Shown: piece after piece, positions 1-7,368 of the stretch
How positions within the stretch are numbered: the first letter of the stretch is position 1
How the letters are laid out: each line of letters begins with the position of its first letter
Assembly: GCA_021783855.1 (NCBI GenBank)
Contig: JAJXTL010000025.1
Coordinates: 1 to 26,624 of the forward strand
Direction of reading: 5' to 3'
DNA length: 26,624 nucleotides
Origin: Pseudomonadota bacterium
GTDB taxonomy: Bacteria > Pseudomonadota > Gammaproteobacteria > Burkholderiales > Gallionellaceae
Program-made: the position numbers and the translations under genes
The notes under the pieces: generated by a model
What the model saw: only the letters and a program-made list of their open reading frames with translations
Databases searched by the model: none
What the model was told of the DNA's origin: nothing

Positions 1-126
1 TACATCGCTCACCATAACGCCAAACCCAAACCGTTTATCTGGACTAAAAGCGCTCGCGATATTCTGCAAAAGGTCATCCGCGCCAACAGTCGTTTAAGCT
101 CCAAACAGAATGCAACACTACACTAG
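1..126 (+). pseudogene. IS630-family transposase, C-terminal end (cut by window edge)
   Basis: The reading frame open from base 1 to the TAG at 124-126 encodes 41 residues. They begin YIAHHNAKPKPFIWTKSA and continue with ARDILQKVIRANSRL. The pattern 'HHN..PKPF.WTK.A..IL.K' followed by a basic helix is typical of the extreme C-terminus of IS630/Tc1-mariner-like (DDE) transposases, which cut and paste at TA targets. The catalytic residues lie outside the window, so I cannot say whether the element is intact; it is entered as pseudogene only because it is partial here. The copy lies 193 bp upstream of aroA and points toward it, so read-through transcription into aroA is possible. The family call rests on a short tail. 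Confidence 0.7.
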
Positions 127-127
127 C

Positions 128-148
128 GGCTTAGGCGTAGCCTTAGCC
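128..148. repeat. Small hairpin just after the transposase stop
   Basis: GGCTTAGGC at 128-136 and GCCTTAGCC at 140-148 form a 9-bp stem with one central mismatch and a 3-nt loop. No T-run follows, so this is not a convincing intrinsic terminator. It may be part of the right end of the IS element or a weak transcription barrier between the transposase and aroA. Confidence 0.4.
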
Positions 149-153
149 CGATA

Positions 154-272
154 CTTAGGGAACCGCTGATTTATTGTCATTTCGAGCAAAGATAGAAATA
201 TAACTATTTGATTTATAAGGGTTTTTCTCTTCATTCGGAATGACAAACGAGAATAAATCAGTGCTACCTTAG
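154..272. mobile_element. MITE-like inverted-repeat element upstream of aroA
   Basis: CTGATTTATT at 166-175 is perfectly inverted as AATAAATCAG at 252-261. Just inside, GTCATTTC at 176-183 pairs with GGAATGAC at 237-244 with one mismatch; the right arm carries a 7-nt interruption at 245-251. Outside, the match continues imperfectly (left TTAGGGAACCG, right read in reverse CTAAGGTAGCA). The result is a roughly 120-bp AT-rich palindromic unit without an ORF, which fits a MITE or the non-coding end of the adjacent IS630-like element. It ends about 48 bp before the aroA start and so makes up most of the aroA upstream region. The exact ends are uncertain. Confidence 0.5.
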
Positions 273-319
273 TCGTTTTACCAGTAGTTTCACCAATGAC
301 GAACATTTGAAAGTGCATC

Positions 320-2482
320 ATGACTCACTCTGAATATATAGACCTTCCCCCTTTGATGTCCGCGCGCGGCACGGTTGTGCTGCCAGGTTCCAAGAGCATT
401 TCCAACCGCGTGCTGCTGCTGGCCGCATTGGCGGATGGTGTCACTGAGGTGCGTGATCTGCTGCATTCGGATGATACCGAGCGCATGCTGGATGCACTTC
501 ACATACTGGGAATCAAGATTGAATCGCTGGGCGACAATGTCCTTCGACAAGGCTCAGGACAGGCCTATCGCATCACCGGATGCGGCGGGAATTTTCCAAA
601 TAAGGAAGCTGAATTATTTTTAGGCAATGCAGGAACAGCCTTCCGCCCGCTGACCGCAGCGCTGGCGCTGACGGGCGGCAGCTATAAATTGTCCGGCGTG
701 CCTCGCATGCACGAGCGCCCGATCGGCGATCTGGTGGATGCGCTACGCCAGCTGGGTGCAAATATCCGCTATCTGGGAAATGAAGGTTTTCCGCCGTTGC
801 AGATTTCTCCTCCCTCACCTCCGTCCCCTGATGGAACTCCCAGCCATTCGACTAAGCCTGCAAGCAGGCAAGTCGCTGGTTGTCTCCCGGGGGGCGAGGG
901 AAGGGTAGAGGTGCGCGGCGATGTGTCCAGCCAGTTCTTGACGGGTCTTCTGATGGCGCTGCCACTGATCGGTCAGACCGTTAAGGTTGAAGTGGTGGGC
1001 GAGCTGATCTCCAAACCGTACATTGAGATCACGCTGGCGATGATGGCAAGGTTCGGTGTCGATGTGGTGAAACAGGATGAGCAGAATTTCTTTGTGTTTG
1101 GCGGGAGCTGCTATAAGAGTCCGGGCGTCATTCATGTGGAGGGGGATGCCTCAAGCGCGTCGTATTTTCTCGCAGCGGGCGCAATTGGCGGCGGGCCGGT
1201 GCGCGTGGTGGGTGTCGGTAAAACTAGTGTGCAGGGCGATGTGCGCTTTGCGGATGCACTGGCGCTGATGGGCGCGCAGCTCAGCATGGGGGATAACTGG
1301 ATCGAGGCCGCAGCGCCAGTCAATGGCAAGTTGCAAGCAATTGAATTGGACTGCAACCACATTCCCGATGCGGCGATGACGCTGGGAGTCGCTGCCTTGT
1401 ATGCCGAAGGCACAACTGTGTTGCGCAATATTGCCAGCTGGCGCGTCAAGGAAACCGACCGCATCGCAGCGATGGCGACCGAGCTGCGCAAGGTTGGCGC
1501 GACGGTAGAAGAGGGTGCCGATTACATTAAAATTTCAGGATTGGGGAGTGAGGAGCGAGGAATGAGTGAAAACCGCAGTTCTGCTTCAATCCTCAATCCT
1601 CAATCCTTCACGCAACAACTTGGGGCGGAGCCCCTTGGTTGTGCGGGGAAGACCCTTGCGGTCTCGATCCTCAATCCTGTCATAGACACTTACGACGATC
1701 ATCGCATGGCGATGTGTTTTTCGCTGGCGGCCTTTGGGAGTGGCATACGCATCAACGATCCCGGATGCGTTGCGAAAACCTTTCCAAATTATTTTTCCGC
1801 TTTTGCCGGGGTGACCAAAGCCGTTCCGGTGATCGCCATCGACGGTCCTTCCGCATCGGGTAAAGGGACCGTGGCGCAGCTTGTGGCCGCTCAACTCGGT
1901 TTTCACTATCTGGACAGCGGCGCCTTGTACAGGGTGCTTGCGATGGCGGCTGAACGCGACGGTGTGGCGCTCGATGACGAGGCTGCGCTGGCTGCACTGG
2001 CTGAACGCATGAATGTCGAGTTCAAGGGTGAACAAATCCGGCTCGACGGGGTGCTCGCAGGGGATGAGTTGCGAGGAGAACAATGTGCGGCAGAGGCCTC
2101 CATCGTTGCGGCATTGCCGCGGGTAAGGGTTGCCTTGCTCAATAAACAGCGCGCTTTCAGGCGCAGTCCGGGCCTGGTGACGGATGGGCGCGATATGGCA
2201 TCGGTGGTGTTTCCCGACGCGACTTTGAAGATTTTTTTGACGGCTTCCGCCGAGGCGCGTGCAGAACGTCGTTATAAGCAGTTGAAAGAAAAAGATATGG
2301 GTGCTAGTATTGCAACCCTTTTGCAGGATATCAGGGCGCGCGACGAGCGAGACATGCAGCGCAGCGCAGCTCCCCTGCAACAGTTTCCGGATGCCAGTCT
2401 GCTGGATACCACGGCGCTTACCATAGAGCAGGCGGTCGATGTGGTGCTGACAGGCTACCGGGAAAAATGTGTGGCCCCCTAG
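320..2482 (+). CDS. aroA-cmk: Bifunctional 3-phosphoshikimate 1-carboxyvinyltransferase / cytidylate kinase
   Basis: A 720-residue fusion. Residues 1-497 are EPSP synthase (shikimate pathway, transfer of enolpyruvyl to shikimate-3-phosphate): PGSKSISNR at about 22-30, the [14 protein letters not shown] loop, [21 protein letters not shown] at about 200-211, VKETDRIA and [10 protein letters not shown] at about 460-469. Residues 502-720 are CMP kinase, with P-loop GPSASGKGT at 509-517, LDSGALYR and [13 protein letters not shown]. No stop or strong internal start separates the halves; such fusions are known in betaproteobacteria. The AroA half is about 70 residues longer than E. coli AroA (427) because of three repeat-like inserts, at residues 74-81, about 163-195 and about 408-453. 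Active-site motifs flank but do not contain the inserts, so both activities are probably kept. The ATG at 320 has only a weak ribosome site. rpsA follows 66 bp later. Confidence 0.93.
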   Translation: MTHSEYIDLPPLMSARGTVVLPGSKSISNRVLLLAALADGVTEVRDLLHSDDTERMLDALHILGIKIESLGDNVLRQGSGQAYRITGCGGNFPNKEAELFLGNAGTAFRPLTAALALTGGSYKLSGVPRMHERPIGDLVDALRQLGANIRYLGNEGFPPLQISPPSPPSPDGTPSHSTKPASRQVAGCLPGGEGRVEVRGDVSSQFLTGLLMALPLIGQTVKVEVVGELISKPYIEITLAMMARFGVDVVKQDEQNFFVFGGSCYKSPGVIHVEGDASSASYFLAAGAIGGGPVRVVGVGKTSVQGDVRFADALALMGAQLSMGDNWIEAAAPVNGKLQAIELDCNHIPDAAMTLGVAALYAEGTTVLRNIASWRVKETDRIAAMATELRKVGATVEEGADYIKISGLGSEERGMSENRSSASILNPQSFTQQLGAEPLGCAGKTLAVSILNPVIDTYDDHRMAMCFSLAAFGSGIRINDPGCVAKTFPNYFSAFAGVTKAVPVIAIDGPSASGKGTVAQLVAAQLGFHYLDSGALYRVLAMAAERDGVALDDEAALAALAERMNVEFKGEQIRLDGVLAGDELRGEQCAAEASIVAALPRVRVALLNKQRAFRRSPGLVTDGRDMASVVFPDATLKIFLTASAEARAERRYKQLKEKDMGASIATLLQDIRARDERDMQRSAAPLQQFPDASLLDTTALTIEQAVDVVLTGYREKCVAP
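539..562 (+). repeat. 24-bp palindromic repeat inserted in frame in aroA
   Basis: GTCCT at 539-543 and AGGAC at 557-561 flank the core TCGACAAGGCTC. This arrangement matches the common dispersed bacterial palindrome with the core CTTCGACAAGCTCAGGAC. The eight codons (539-562) give VLRQGSGQ, residues 74-81. From memory, related AroA proteins run directly from the preceding LGD into a Y-R-[IV]-T-G segment, so the palindrome looks like an exact 8-codon insertion. Confidence 0.55.
808..905 (+). repeat. Palindromic repeat element inserted in frame in aroA (copy 1 of a shared core)
   Basis: The segment encodes about 33 extra residues (163-195, Ser/Pro/Gly-rich) between FPPLQI and [11 protein letters not shown], which are close together in ordinary AroA. 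The 57-nt core at 828-884 matches 16510-16566 (reverse strand) in the RND gene with 51/57 identities. It contains a perfect hairpin GCCTGC-AA-GCAGGC at 856-869, extended by CGACT/AAGTCG on either side with a bulge. Outer flanks are CCCTC-rich on the left and GAGGG-rich on the right, giving a larger imperfect palindrome. Confidence 0.75.
1540..1681 (+). repeat. Second repeat-rich in-frame insertion in aroA
   Basis: Residues about 408-453, between DYIKIS and [12 protein letters not shown], replace the roughly ten-residue linker seen in E. coli AroA. The DNA has a GGATTGGGGAGTGAGGAG-like left end, tandem CAATCCT units at 1586-1606 repeated once more near 1671-1677, a GGGGC/GCCCC hairpin (1622-1634) and an AGACC/GGTCT hairpin (1650-1664). 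The ATTGAGG-type ends lie in inverted orientation, as in mosaic intergenic palindromic repeats. No second copy occurs in this window. Confidence 0.6.
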
Positions 2483-2548
2483 GACTCTCCGTTCTTCGGG
2501 TTTTTAACTAACCTTCTGTTTAATCAGAAAAATCTTTAGGTGTATTCG

Positions 2549-4264
2549 ATGAACGCAACCGCTGACGCAGTATTAAACCCCGATAGTTTCGCCGCAATGT
2601 TTGAAGAAAGTTTGACGCGCAAAGAAATGCGTGCAGGCGAACTGATTACCGCACAAGTTGTGCGTATCGACCACAACGTGGTGGTCGTGAATGCCGGACT
2701 CAAGTCCGAAAGCTGGATTCCTGTCGAGGAATTTCTGAACGACAAGGGCGAAATGGAAGTTGCCGCAGGGGACTTCGTCACCGTTGCAATCGAATCGCTG
2801 GAAAACGGCTATGGTGAAACCAAGCTGTCGCGTGAAAAAGCAAAACGTCTGGCTGCATGGCACGATCTTGAGATCGCCATGGAAGAAGGCAAAATCGTTG
2901 AAGGTTTCGTTAGTGGCAAGGTCAAGGGTGGTCTCACTGCCATGGTTAACGGTATCCGCGCATTCCTGCCGGGCTCGCTGGTGGACATCCGTCCGGTCAA
3001 GGACACCACACCGTACGAAAACAAGACCATGGAATTCAAGGTCATCAAGCTGGATCGTCGCCGCAACAACGTGGTGGTATCCCGCCGCGCCGTTCTGGAA
3101 GCCACGATGGGCGCTGATCGCGAATCCGTGATGGAAAACCTGAAAGAAGGCGCAATCGTCAAAGGCGTGGTCAAGAACATCACCGATTACGGCGCGTTCG
3201 TTGATCTGGGCGGTATCGATGGTCTGCTGCATATCACCGACCTGGCATGGCGTCGCGTGAAGCATCCTTCCGAAGTGTTGACGGTTGGCGACGAAATCGA
3301 AGCCAAGATCCTCAAATTCGATCAGGAAAAGAATCGCGTGTCCCTCGGCATCAAGCAAATGGGCGATGATCCGTGGAATGGTCTGGCACGTCGCTACCCG
3401 CAGGGTACGCGTCTGTTCGGCAAGGTCACCAATCTGACCGACTACGGTTCATTCGTTGAAATCGAACAGGGCATTGAAGGTCTGGTACACGTATCCGAAA
3501 TGGATTGGACCAACAAGAACGTTCATCCTTCCAAGGTTGTGCAGGTAGGCGACGAAGTTGAAGTAATGATTCTGGAAATCGACGAACAGCGTCGTCGTAT
3601 TTCACTGGGTATGAAGCAGTGCCACTCCAACCCTTGGGATGATTTTGCGATCAACCACAAGAAGGGTGACAAAGTCCGCGGTCAGATCAAGTCGATCACT
3701 GACTTCGGCGTGTTCATCGGTCTGGATGGCGATATCGACGGTCTGGTGCATTTGTCCGATCTGTCATGGTCTCAGCCTGGCGAAGAAATGGTACGCAACT
3801 TCAAGAAGGGCGATGAAGTTGAGGCGGTGGTTCTGGCCATCGACGTGGAGCGCGAGCGCATTTCTCTGGGCATCAAGCAAATGGAAGGTGATCCGTTCGG
3901 CGGGTTTGCCGCCACCAATGAAAAGGGCGCCATCGTCAATGGCGTCGTTAAATCGGTGGATGCGAAGGGTGCCGTCGTAACGCTGGATGGCGATGTGGAA
4001 GCCTATCTGAAAGCATCCGAACTGTCGGTTGATCGCGTAGAAGATATACGCACACACCTGAAAGAAGGCGATACCATCAAGGCGATGATCATCAGTGTAG
4101 ACCGCAAGAATCGTGGCATCAGCTTGTCTGTCAAGGCATTGAGCAAGGCGGAAGATTCTGCTGCCATGCAGAAGTTGGCAGCCGACAGCAGCACCAGTGC
4201 GGGAACAACCAATCTGGGTGCATTGCTCAAGGCTAAAATGAGCGGAAGCAAGACTGAAGCCTAA
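2549..4264 (+). CDS. rpsA: 30S ribosomal protein S1
   Basis: A 571-residue protein with six S1 (OB-fold) repeats, close to E. coli S1 (557). S1 binds mRNA and helps the 30S subunit load structured or weakly Shine-Dalgarno-led messages. Repeats 3 to 6 begin near residues 200 ([20 protein letters not shown]), 286, 373 and 460, each with the V.G.V..[IL]TD[YF]G.FV pattern; the first two are the more divergent ribosome-binding repeats. An upstream in-frame GTG exists at 2540, but the ATG at 2549 matches the usual N-terminus and has TAGGTG about 7 nt upstream. It lies 66 bp after aroA-cmk and 14 bp before ihfB, the conserved cmk-rpsA-ihfB order. Confidence 0.96.
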   Translation: MNATADAVLNPDSFAAMFEESLTRKEMRAGELITAQVVRIDHNVVVVNAGLKSESWIPVEEFLNDKGEMEVAAGDFVTVAIESLENGYGETKLSREKAKRLAAWHDLEIAMEEGKIVEGFVSGKVKGGLTAMVNGIRAFLPGSLVDIRPVKDTTPYENKTMEFKVIKLDRRRNNVVVSRRAVLEATMGADRESVMENLKEGAIVKGVVKNITDYGAFVDLGGIDGLLHITDLAWRRVKHPSEVLTVGDEIEAKILKFDQEKNRVSLGIKQMGDDPWNGLARRYPQGTRLFGKVTNLTDYGSFVEIEQGIEGLVHVSEMDWTNKNVHPSKVVQVGDEVEVMILEIDEQRRRISLGMKQCHSNPWDDFAINHKKGDKVRGQIKSITDFGVFIGLDGDIDGLVHLSDLSWSQPGEEMVRNFKKGDEVEAVVLAIDVERERISLGIKQMEGDPFGGFAATNEKGAIVNGVVKSVDAKGAVVTLDGDVEAYLKASELSVDRVEDIRTHLKEGDTIKAMIISVDRKNRGISLSVKALSKAEDSAAMQKLAADSSTSAGTTNLGALLKAKMSGSKTEA

Positions 4265-4278
4265 GTTCGGAGGATCGC

Positions 4279-4566
4279 ATGACACGTTCTGATTTGATCG
4301 CACGGTTGGCCGAATTGCATCCGCAGTTGCTGGCCAAGGATGCCGAGATGGCTGTTAAAGTGATTCTGGATGCGCTGTCTTCCACGCTGTCGCGCGGAGG
4401 GCGTGTCGAGATTCGCGGTTTCGGCAGTTTTGGTCTGAATTACCGTCCGCCGCGTCAGGGGCGCAATCCCAAGACCGGCGACAAAGTAAAAGTGCCGGCT
4501 AAATACGTGCCTCATTTTAAGGCAGGTAAGGATCTCAGAGAACGGGTAGGAAACGACGCGTCCTGA
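4279..4566 (+). CDS. ihfB: Integration host factor subunit beta
   Basis: A 95-residue HU/IHF-family DNA-bending protein (E. coli IhfB is 94). It starts [15 protein letters not shown], the IHF-beta N-terminus, and carries the family signature [13 protein letters not shown] at about 41-53. The DNA-intercalating arm [14 protein letters not shown] follows, with the conserved proline of RNP. It pairs with IhfA to bend DNA in replication, recombination and promoter regulation. The ribosome site CGGAGG lies 6 nt before the ATG. It is the last gene of the aroA-cmk, rpsA, ihfB transcription unit; a strong terminator follows 30 bp later. Confidence 0.95.
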   Translation: MTRSDLIARLAELHPQLLAKDAEMAVKVILDALSSTLSRGGRVEIRGFGSFGLNYRPPRQGRNPKTGDKVKVPAKYVPHFKAGKDLRERVGNDAS

Positions 4567-4596
4567 GCGGTGGTTTGTAACAGTGGTATGTAAAAT

Positions 4597-4630
4597 GGCG
4601 GTGATATTGAAAGATATCGCCGCCTTTTTT
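4597..4630 (+). terminator. Rho-independent terminator after ihfB
   Basis: Stem GGCGGTGATAT (4597-4607) with ATATCGCCGCC (4614-4624): 11 bp with one G-U pair and the 6-nt loop TGAAAG, followed by six T at 4625-4630. It ends the aroA-cmk, rpsA, ihfB unit. The minus-strand anmK ends about 130 bp further on. Confidence 0.9.
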
Positions 4631-4756
4631 ATTGAGCCCCGCCAGGGCGAGCTTGCGCTGGATGACCTCTGCGGAAGGATGCGGCGCAGATAGGTGCGAC
4701 AAGCCGAGGGGTAGTGTGCTGACGAAATTTTGCCCGGAGGATAGCCTGTTTCGCGT

Positions 4757-5860
4757 CTATGCGGGATAAACCGCACCCAGTATGCATCGGTGTTTTGCGC
4801 CAGTGACCAGCGGCAGGTTGGCCGGATGCCCAGACAGGTTCTGTTGTGCCAGCCAGGCGAAGGCGATCGCTTCCAGATAATCGCCGTCAACGCCCAGTTC
4901 GTTGGTGGTCTGCACGCTGCAGCCGGGTAGCAGGGCGGCTAAACGATTGCGCAGGGTGCCGTTATGCGCGCCGCCACCGCACAGGAAGATTTGTTGTGCG
5001 CCGCTGCACCGTTGTCGAATGGCCTCGGCAATGGTTGTGCCGGTCAGTTCGAGCAGCGTAGCCTGCACATCTTCGGGAGCTTCGCCTCCCTGCAAGTGAC
5101 CCTGTAACCACTTCATGTTGAACAGGTCGCGCCCGCTGCTCTTGGGTGGCGGCAATGCAAAATACGCTTCGCTCAGCATGCTTGACAGAAGTGCCGGCTG
5201 CACTTGTCCGGTCGCAGCCCAGGCGCCATCTGCATCGAAGGGTTTTTCAAGGTGTTGCATGCACCAGGCGTCCATCAGCAGATTGCCGGGGCCGCAGTCA
5301 AAGCCGGAGGTGGCAAGGCCGGGCGGCAAGCTGGTCAGGTTGCTGATTCCGCCGATGTTGACGATTACGCGGTGAATATCAGGATGGCGCAGCAGCGTGT
5401 CATGGAAGGCGGGAACCAGCGGCGCTCCCTGTCCGCCGGCAGCGATGTCGCGGCTGCGAAAATCGCCCACTACCGTGATGCCGGTCAATTCGGCAAGCAG
5501 CGCGGCGTTGCCGATTTGCAGCGTATAGCCGTGTTCCGGGCAATGGCGGATAGTCTGGCCGTGGCAGCCGGTTGCGCGTATCTGTCGAGCTGTGTAGCCG
5601 GTTTGGGTGAGCAGCGTGTTCACGGCAATGGCGTACTGTGCGGCCAGGCGATTGCCGATCAGCTGCGTACGATGCAGCTCGTTGTAGCTTGGCTGGTGCA
5701 GATCCAGAATGGCCTGTTTCAGCGCGTCGTTAAACGGCAGGAAGAATTTTCCGATGAGTTTGACATGATCGTTAGGGTCACGCTGGTCGAGATTCACCAG
5801 AACGGCATCAATGCCGTCCAGGCTGGTTCCCGACATCAGCCCGATGTATAGCCGATTCAA
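4757..5860 (-). CDS. anmK: Anhydro-N-acetylmuramic acid kinase
   Basis: A 367-residue sugar kinase of the ASKHA fold (E. coli AnmK 369). It phosphorylates and opens 1,6-anhydro-MurNAc released during peptidoglycan turnover, giving MurNAc-6-P. The phosphate-binding loop is YIGLMSGTSLDGIDAVLVNL at the N-terminus. Other family motifs are ATGCHGQTIRH, VVGDFRSRDIAAGGQGAPLVPAFHD, NIGGISNLT, FDCGPGNLLMDAW and IFLCGGGAHN. The start is TTG at 5860-5858: the only in-frame codon block upstream runs straight into the TGA of the peptidase gene, and the protein begins at the expected position. It lies 9 nt downstream of the M23 peptidase gene, so the two are co-transcribed, which joins peptidoglycan cleavage with recycling. 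Confidence 0.95.
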   Translation of the reverse strand: MNRLYIGLMSGTSLDGIDAVLVNLDQRDPNDHVKLIGKFFLPFNDALKQAILDLHQPSYNELHRTQLIGNRLAAQYAIAVNTLLTQTGYTARQIRATGCHGQTIRHCPEHGYTLQIGNAALLAELTGITVVGDFRSRDIAAGGQGAPLVPAFHDTLLRHPDIHRVIVNIGGISNLTSLPPGLATSGFDCGPGNLLMDAWCMQHLEKPFDADGAWAATGQVQPALLSSMLSEAYFALPPPKSSGRDLFNMKWLQGHLQGGEAPEDVQATLLELTGTTIAEAIRQRCSGAQQIFLCGGGAHNGTLRNRLAALLPGCSVQTTNELGVDGDYLEAIAFAWLAQQNLSGHPANLPLVTGAKHRCILGAVYPA

Positions 5861-5869
5861 GCTGTGCGA

Positions 5870-7168
5870 TCAGTCAAGTTTCGCGAGGTTGGTGTTGCGC
5901 AATTGAACCAGGCTGGCTATAAATTTATCGGCCAGCGATTTGAAGGCGACTTTGTTGGCGCCACTGATAGGCAACGCATTGGGAAGCGCAACGCTCATCG
6001 GGTCGTGCTGCTGTCCGTTGACCCTGAATTCATAGTGCAGATGCGGGCCGGTGGCCATGCCCGTCATGCCGACATAGCCGATCACATCGCCTTGTCTGAC
6101 ACGTTCTCCCTTGTGCAGACCCTTTGCGAAATGTGACAGATGCCCGTAAACCGTGGAAAGGCTGCCCTGATGGTTCAGTATCACGACGTTGCCATAACCG
6201 CTTTGCACGCCCTCGAAGGCGACCAGCCCGTCCGCCGTCGCCTTGGCGGGGGTGCCCATGGGGGCTGCAAAATCAACGCCCTTGTGGGCGCGCCATTTAT
6301 TCAGTATCGGATGGAAACGTGCCATGGTGAAGCCGGAGCTGACGCGTGAAAAAGCGATAGGCGAACGCAAAAATGCCTTCTTCAGGCTGCGGCCTTCGGG
6401 TGTGTAGTAATCGCTGTGTGTGGCGTCGGTCTGGAACAGCACCGCACGGTAAGCGTGTCCCTGGTTGATGAACTCGGCAGCCTGGATCTGACCGGTCTTG
6501 ACCAGTGCGCCATTGCTGTAGGTCATTTCATACACGGCGGTAAATTTGTCGCCGCGCTTCAAGTCATGATGAAAATCGATGTCGCCGTTGAAAATCTGTG
6601 TCAGTTGGTTTGCGGCAGCTTCAGGCATGCCGGCGGCATCCGTTGCGGCGTACAGACTGGTCTTGATTTCTCCGGTGCGTACGAACAGTCGTTTTTCGAG
6701 TTGTGCGGCAGCGGTGCTGGTGGTGAACTTATCATCTTGTTTTTTAATGATAAATTTCGCACCTTGCTCGTTCAGAAAGCTTAGGGAGATCAGTGCTCCG
6801 GCGGCATCTGTTTCAGCCTGTACCTCGTGGCCCACGGCCAGTTTGCGGAAGGTGCGTGTGTCAGCGCTGTTGCGTAAATAGCTGCTGGCGGCGGCATCCT
6901 TGATGTTCAGTCGCTGCATCAATTCGGCGACGGTGTCGCCGGGTTGCAGGCGCTCGGTGTGCCAGAAGGAGGTGGTGTTGGCAGCTACGGGTGCCGGGCT
7001 GGGCAGGGTAAGCTGTTCGATGGAGATTTTTCCGCTATCTAAACCCAGGTTGCCGGAAGGCACCAATCCGAAAGCTGTCAATACGCCCAGCAGAGGCATG
7101 GTGGACAGTGTGACAAACCAGCGCAATTTGTTTTTGCGTTCTTTGCTGAGCATGTTTTGCGTTAACAT
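5870..7168 (-). CDS. M23 family murein DD-endopeptidase (MepM-like)
   Basis: A 432-residue cell-wall hydrolase. Residues about 17-36 (WFVTLSTMPLLGVLTAFGLV) form a signal anchor, placing the rest in the periplasm. A LysM/OapA-like segment (about 75-130, 'LQPGDTVAELMQRLNI') precedes the C-terminal LytM domain. Zinc ligands are visible as H295 and D299 in HKGVDF and H378 in GPHLHYEF; H376 is the partner catalytic histidine. The architecture resembles E. coli MepM and Vibrio ShyA, which cut peptide crosslinks during wall expansion. I chose the ATG at 7168 because GGAG lies 6-8 nt upstream and the anchor then starts near residue 17; a TTG at 7273 would add 35 unsupported residues. It is divergent from tyrS, with anmK directly downstream. 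Confidence 0.9.
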   Translation of the reverse strand: MLTQNMLSKERKNKLRWFVTLSTMPLLGVLTAFGLVPSGNLGLDSGKISIEQLTLPSPAPVAANTTSFWHTERLQPGDTVAELMQRLNIKDAAASSYLRNSADTRTFRKLAVGHEVQAETDAAGALISLSFLNEQGAKFIIKKQDDKFTTSTAAAQLEKRLFVRTGEIKTSLYAATDAAGMPEAAANQLTQIFNGDIDFHHDLKRGDKFTAVYEMTYSNGALVKTGQIQAAEFINQGHAYRAVLFQTDATHSDYYTPEGRSLKKAFLRSPIAFSRVSSGFTMARFHPILNKWRAHKGVDFAAPMGTPAKATADGLVAFEGVQSGYGNVVILNHQGSLSTVYGHLSHFAKGLHKGERVRQGDVIGYVGMTGMATGPHLHYEFRVNGQQHDPMSVALPNALPISGANKVAFKSLADKFIASLVQLRNTNLAKLD

Positions 7169-7368
7169 TCGTGTCTCCGGGAACTGCCTGATGATGTCGG
7201 TGGCGGCTATACTATTATCGATAGTCGCGAACTCTAACAGAAACGCGCTATCACTTAAAGGGCAAACTGACAATTGGCAATAAAAATTGCGAAAATCGGC
7301 GTCTGATCGACGGTTGGCTTAAAAACCCGGATGAACGGTGGAAAATTTTGAATACAGGTACGGATGAA

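Noticed and set aside
128..148. Terminator after the transposase
   Set aside because: The hairpin has a mismatch and no T-run, so it was listed only as a hairpin.
1586..1677. CRISPR-like spacing of CAATCCT units
   Set aside because: The units are 7 nt, three are adjacent and only one is set apart, with no regular repeats or spacers and no cas genes. They belong to the repeat insertion in aroA.
1586..2380. 264-residue minus-strand open frame opposite the Cmk half
   Set aside because: The opposite strand carries the P-loop kinase with all motifs; this frame has no family features.
320..2482. aroA-cmk as a pseudogene because of the insertions
   Set aside because: The frame is open over 720 codons and all catalytic motifs of both domains are present outside the inserts.
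2573..3358. 261-residue minus-strand open frame opposite rpsA
   Set aside because: It mirrors the S1 coding frame in codon-biased DNA, has no recognisable domain and no ribosome site. The plus strand clearly encodes S1.
5204..5851. 215-residue plus-strand open frame opposite anmK
   Set aside because: Shadow of anmK; composition is that of reverse-complement coding sequence, and no motif is present.
7169..7273. Longer M23 peptidase starting at TTG 7273
   Set aside because: The added 35 residues lack a signal-like character and bury the anchor; the ATG at 7168 has a good ribosome site.
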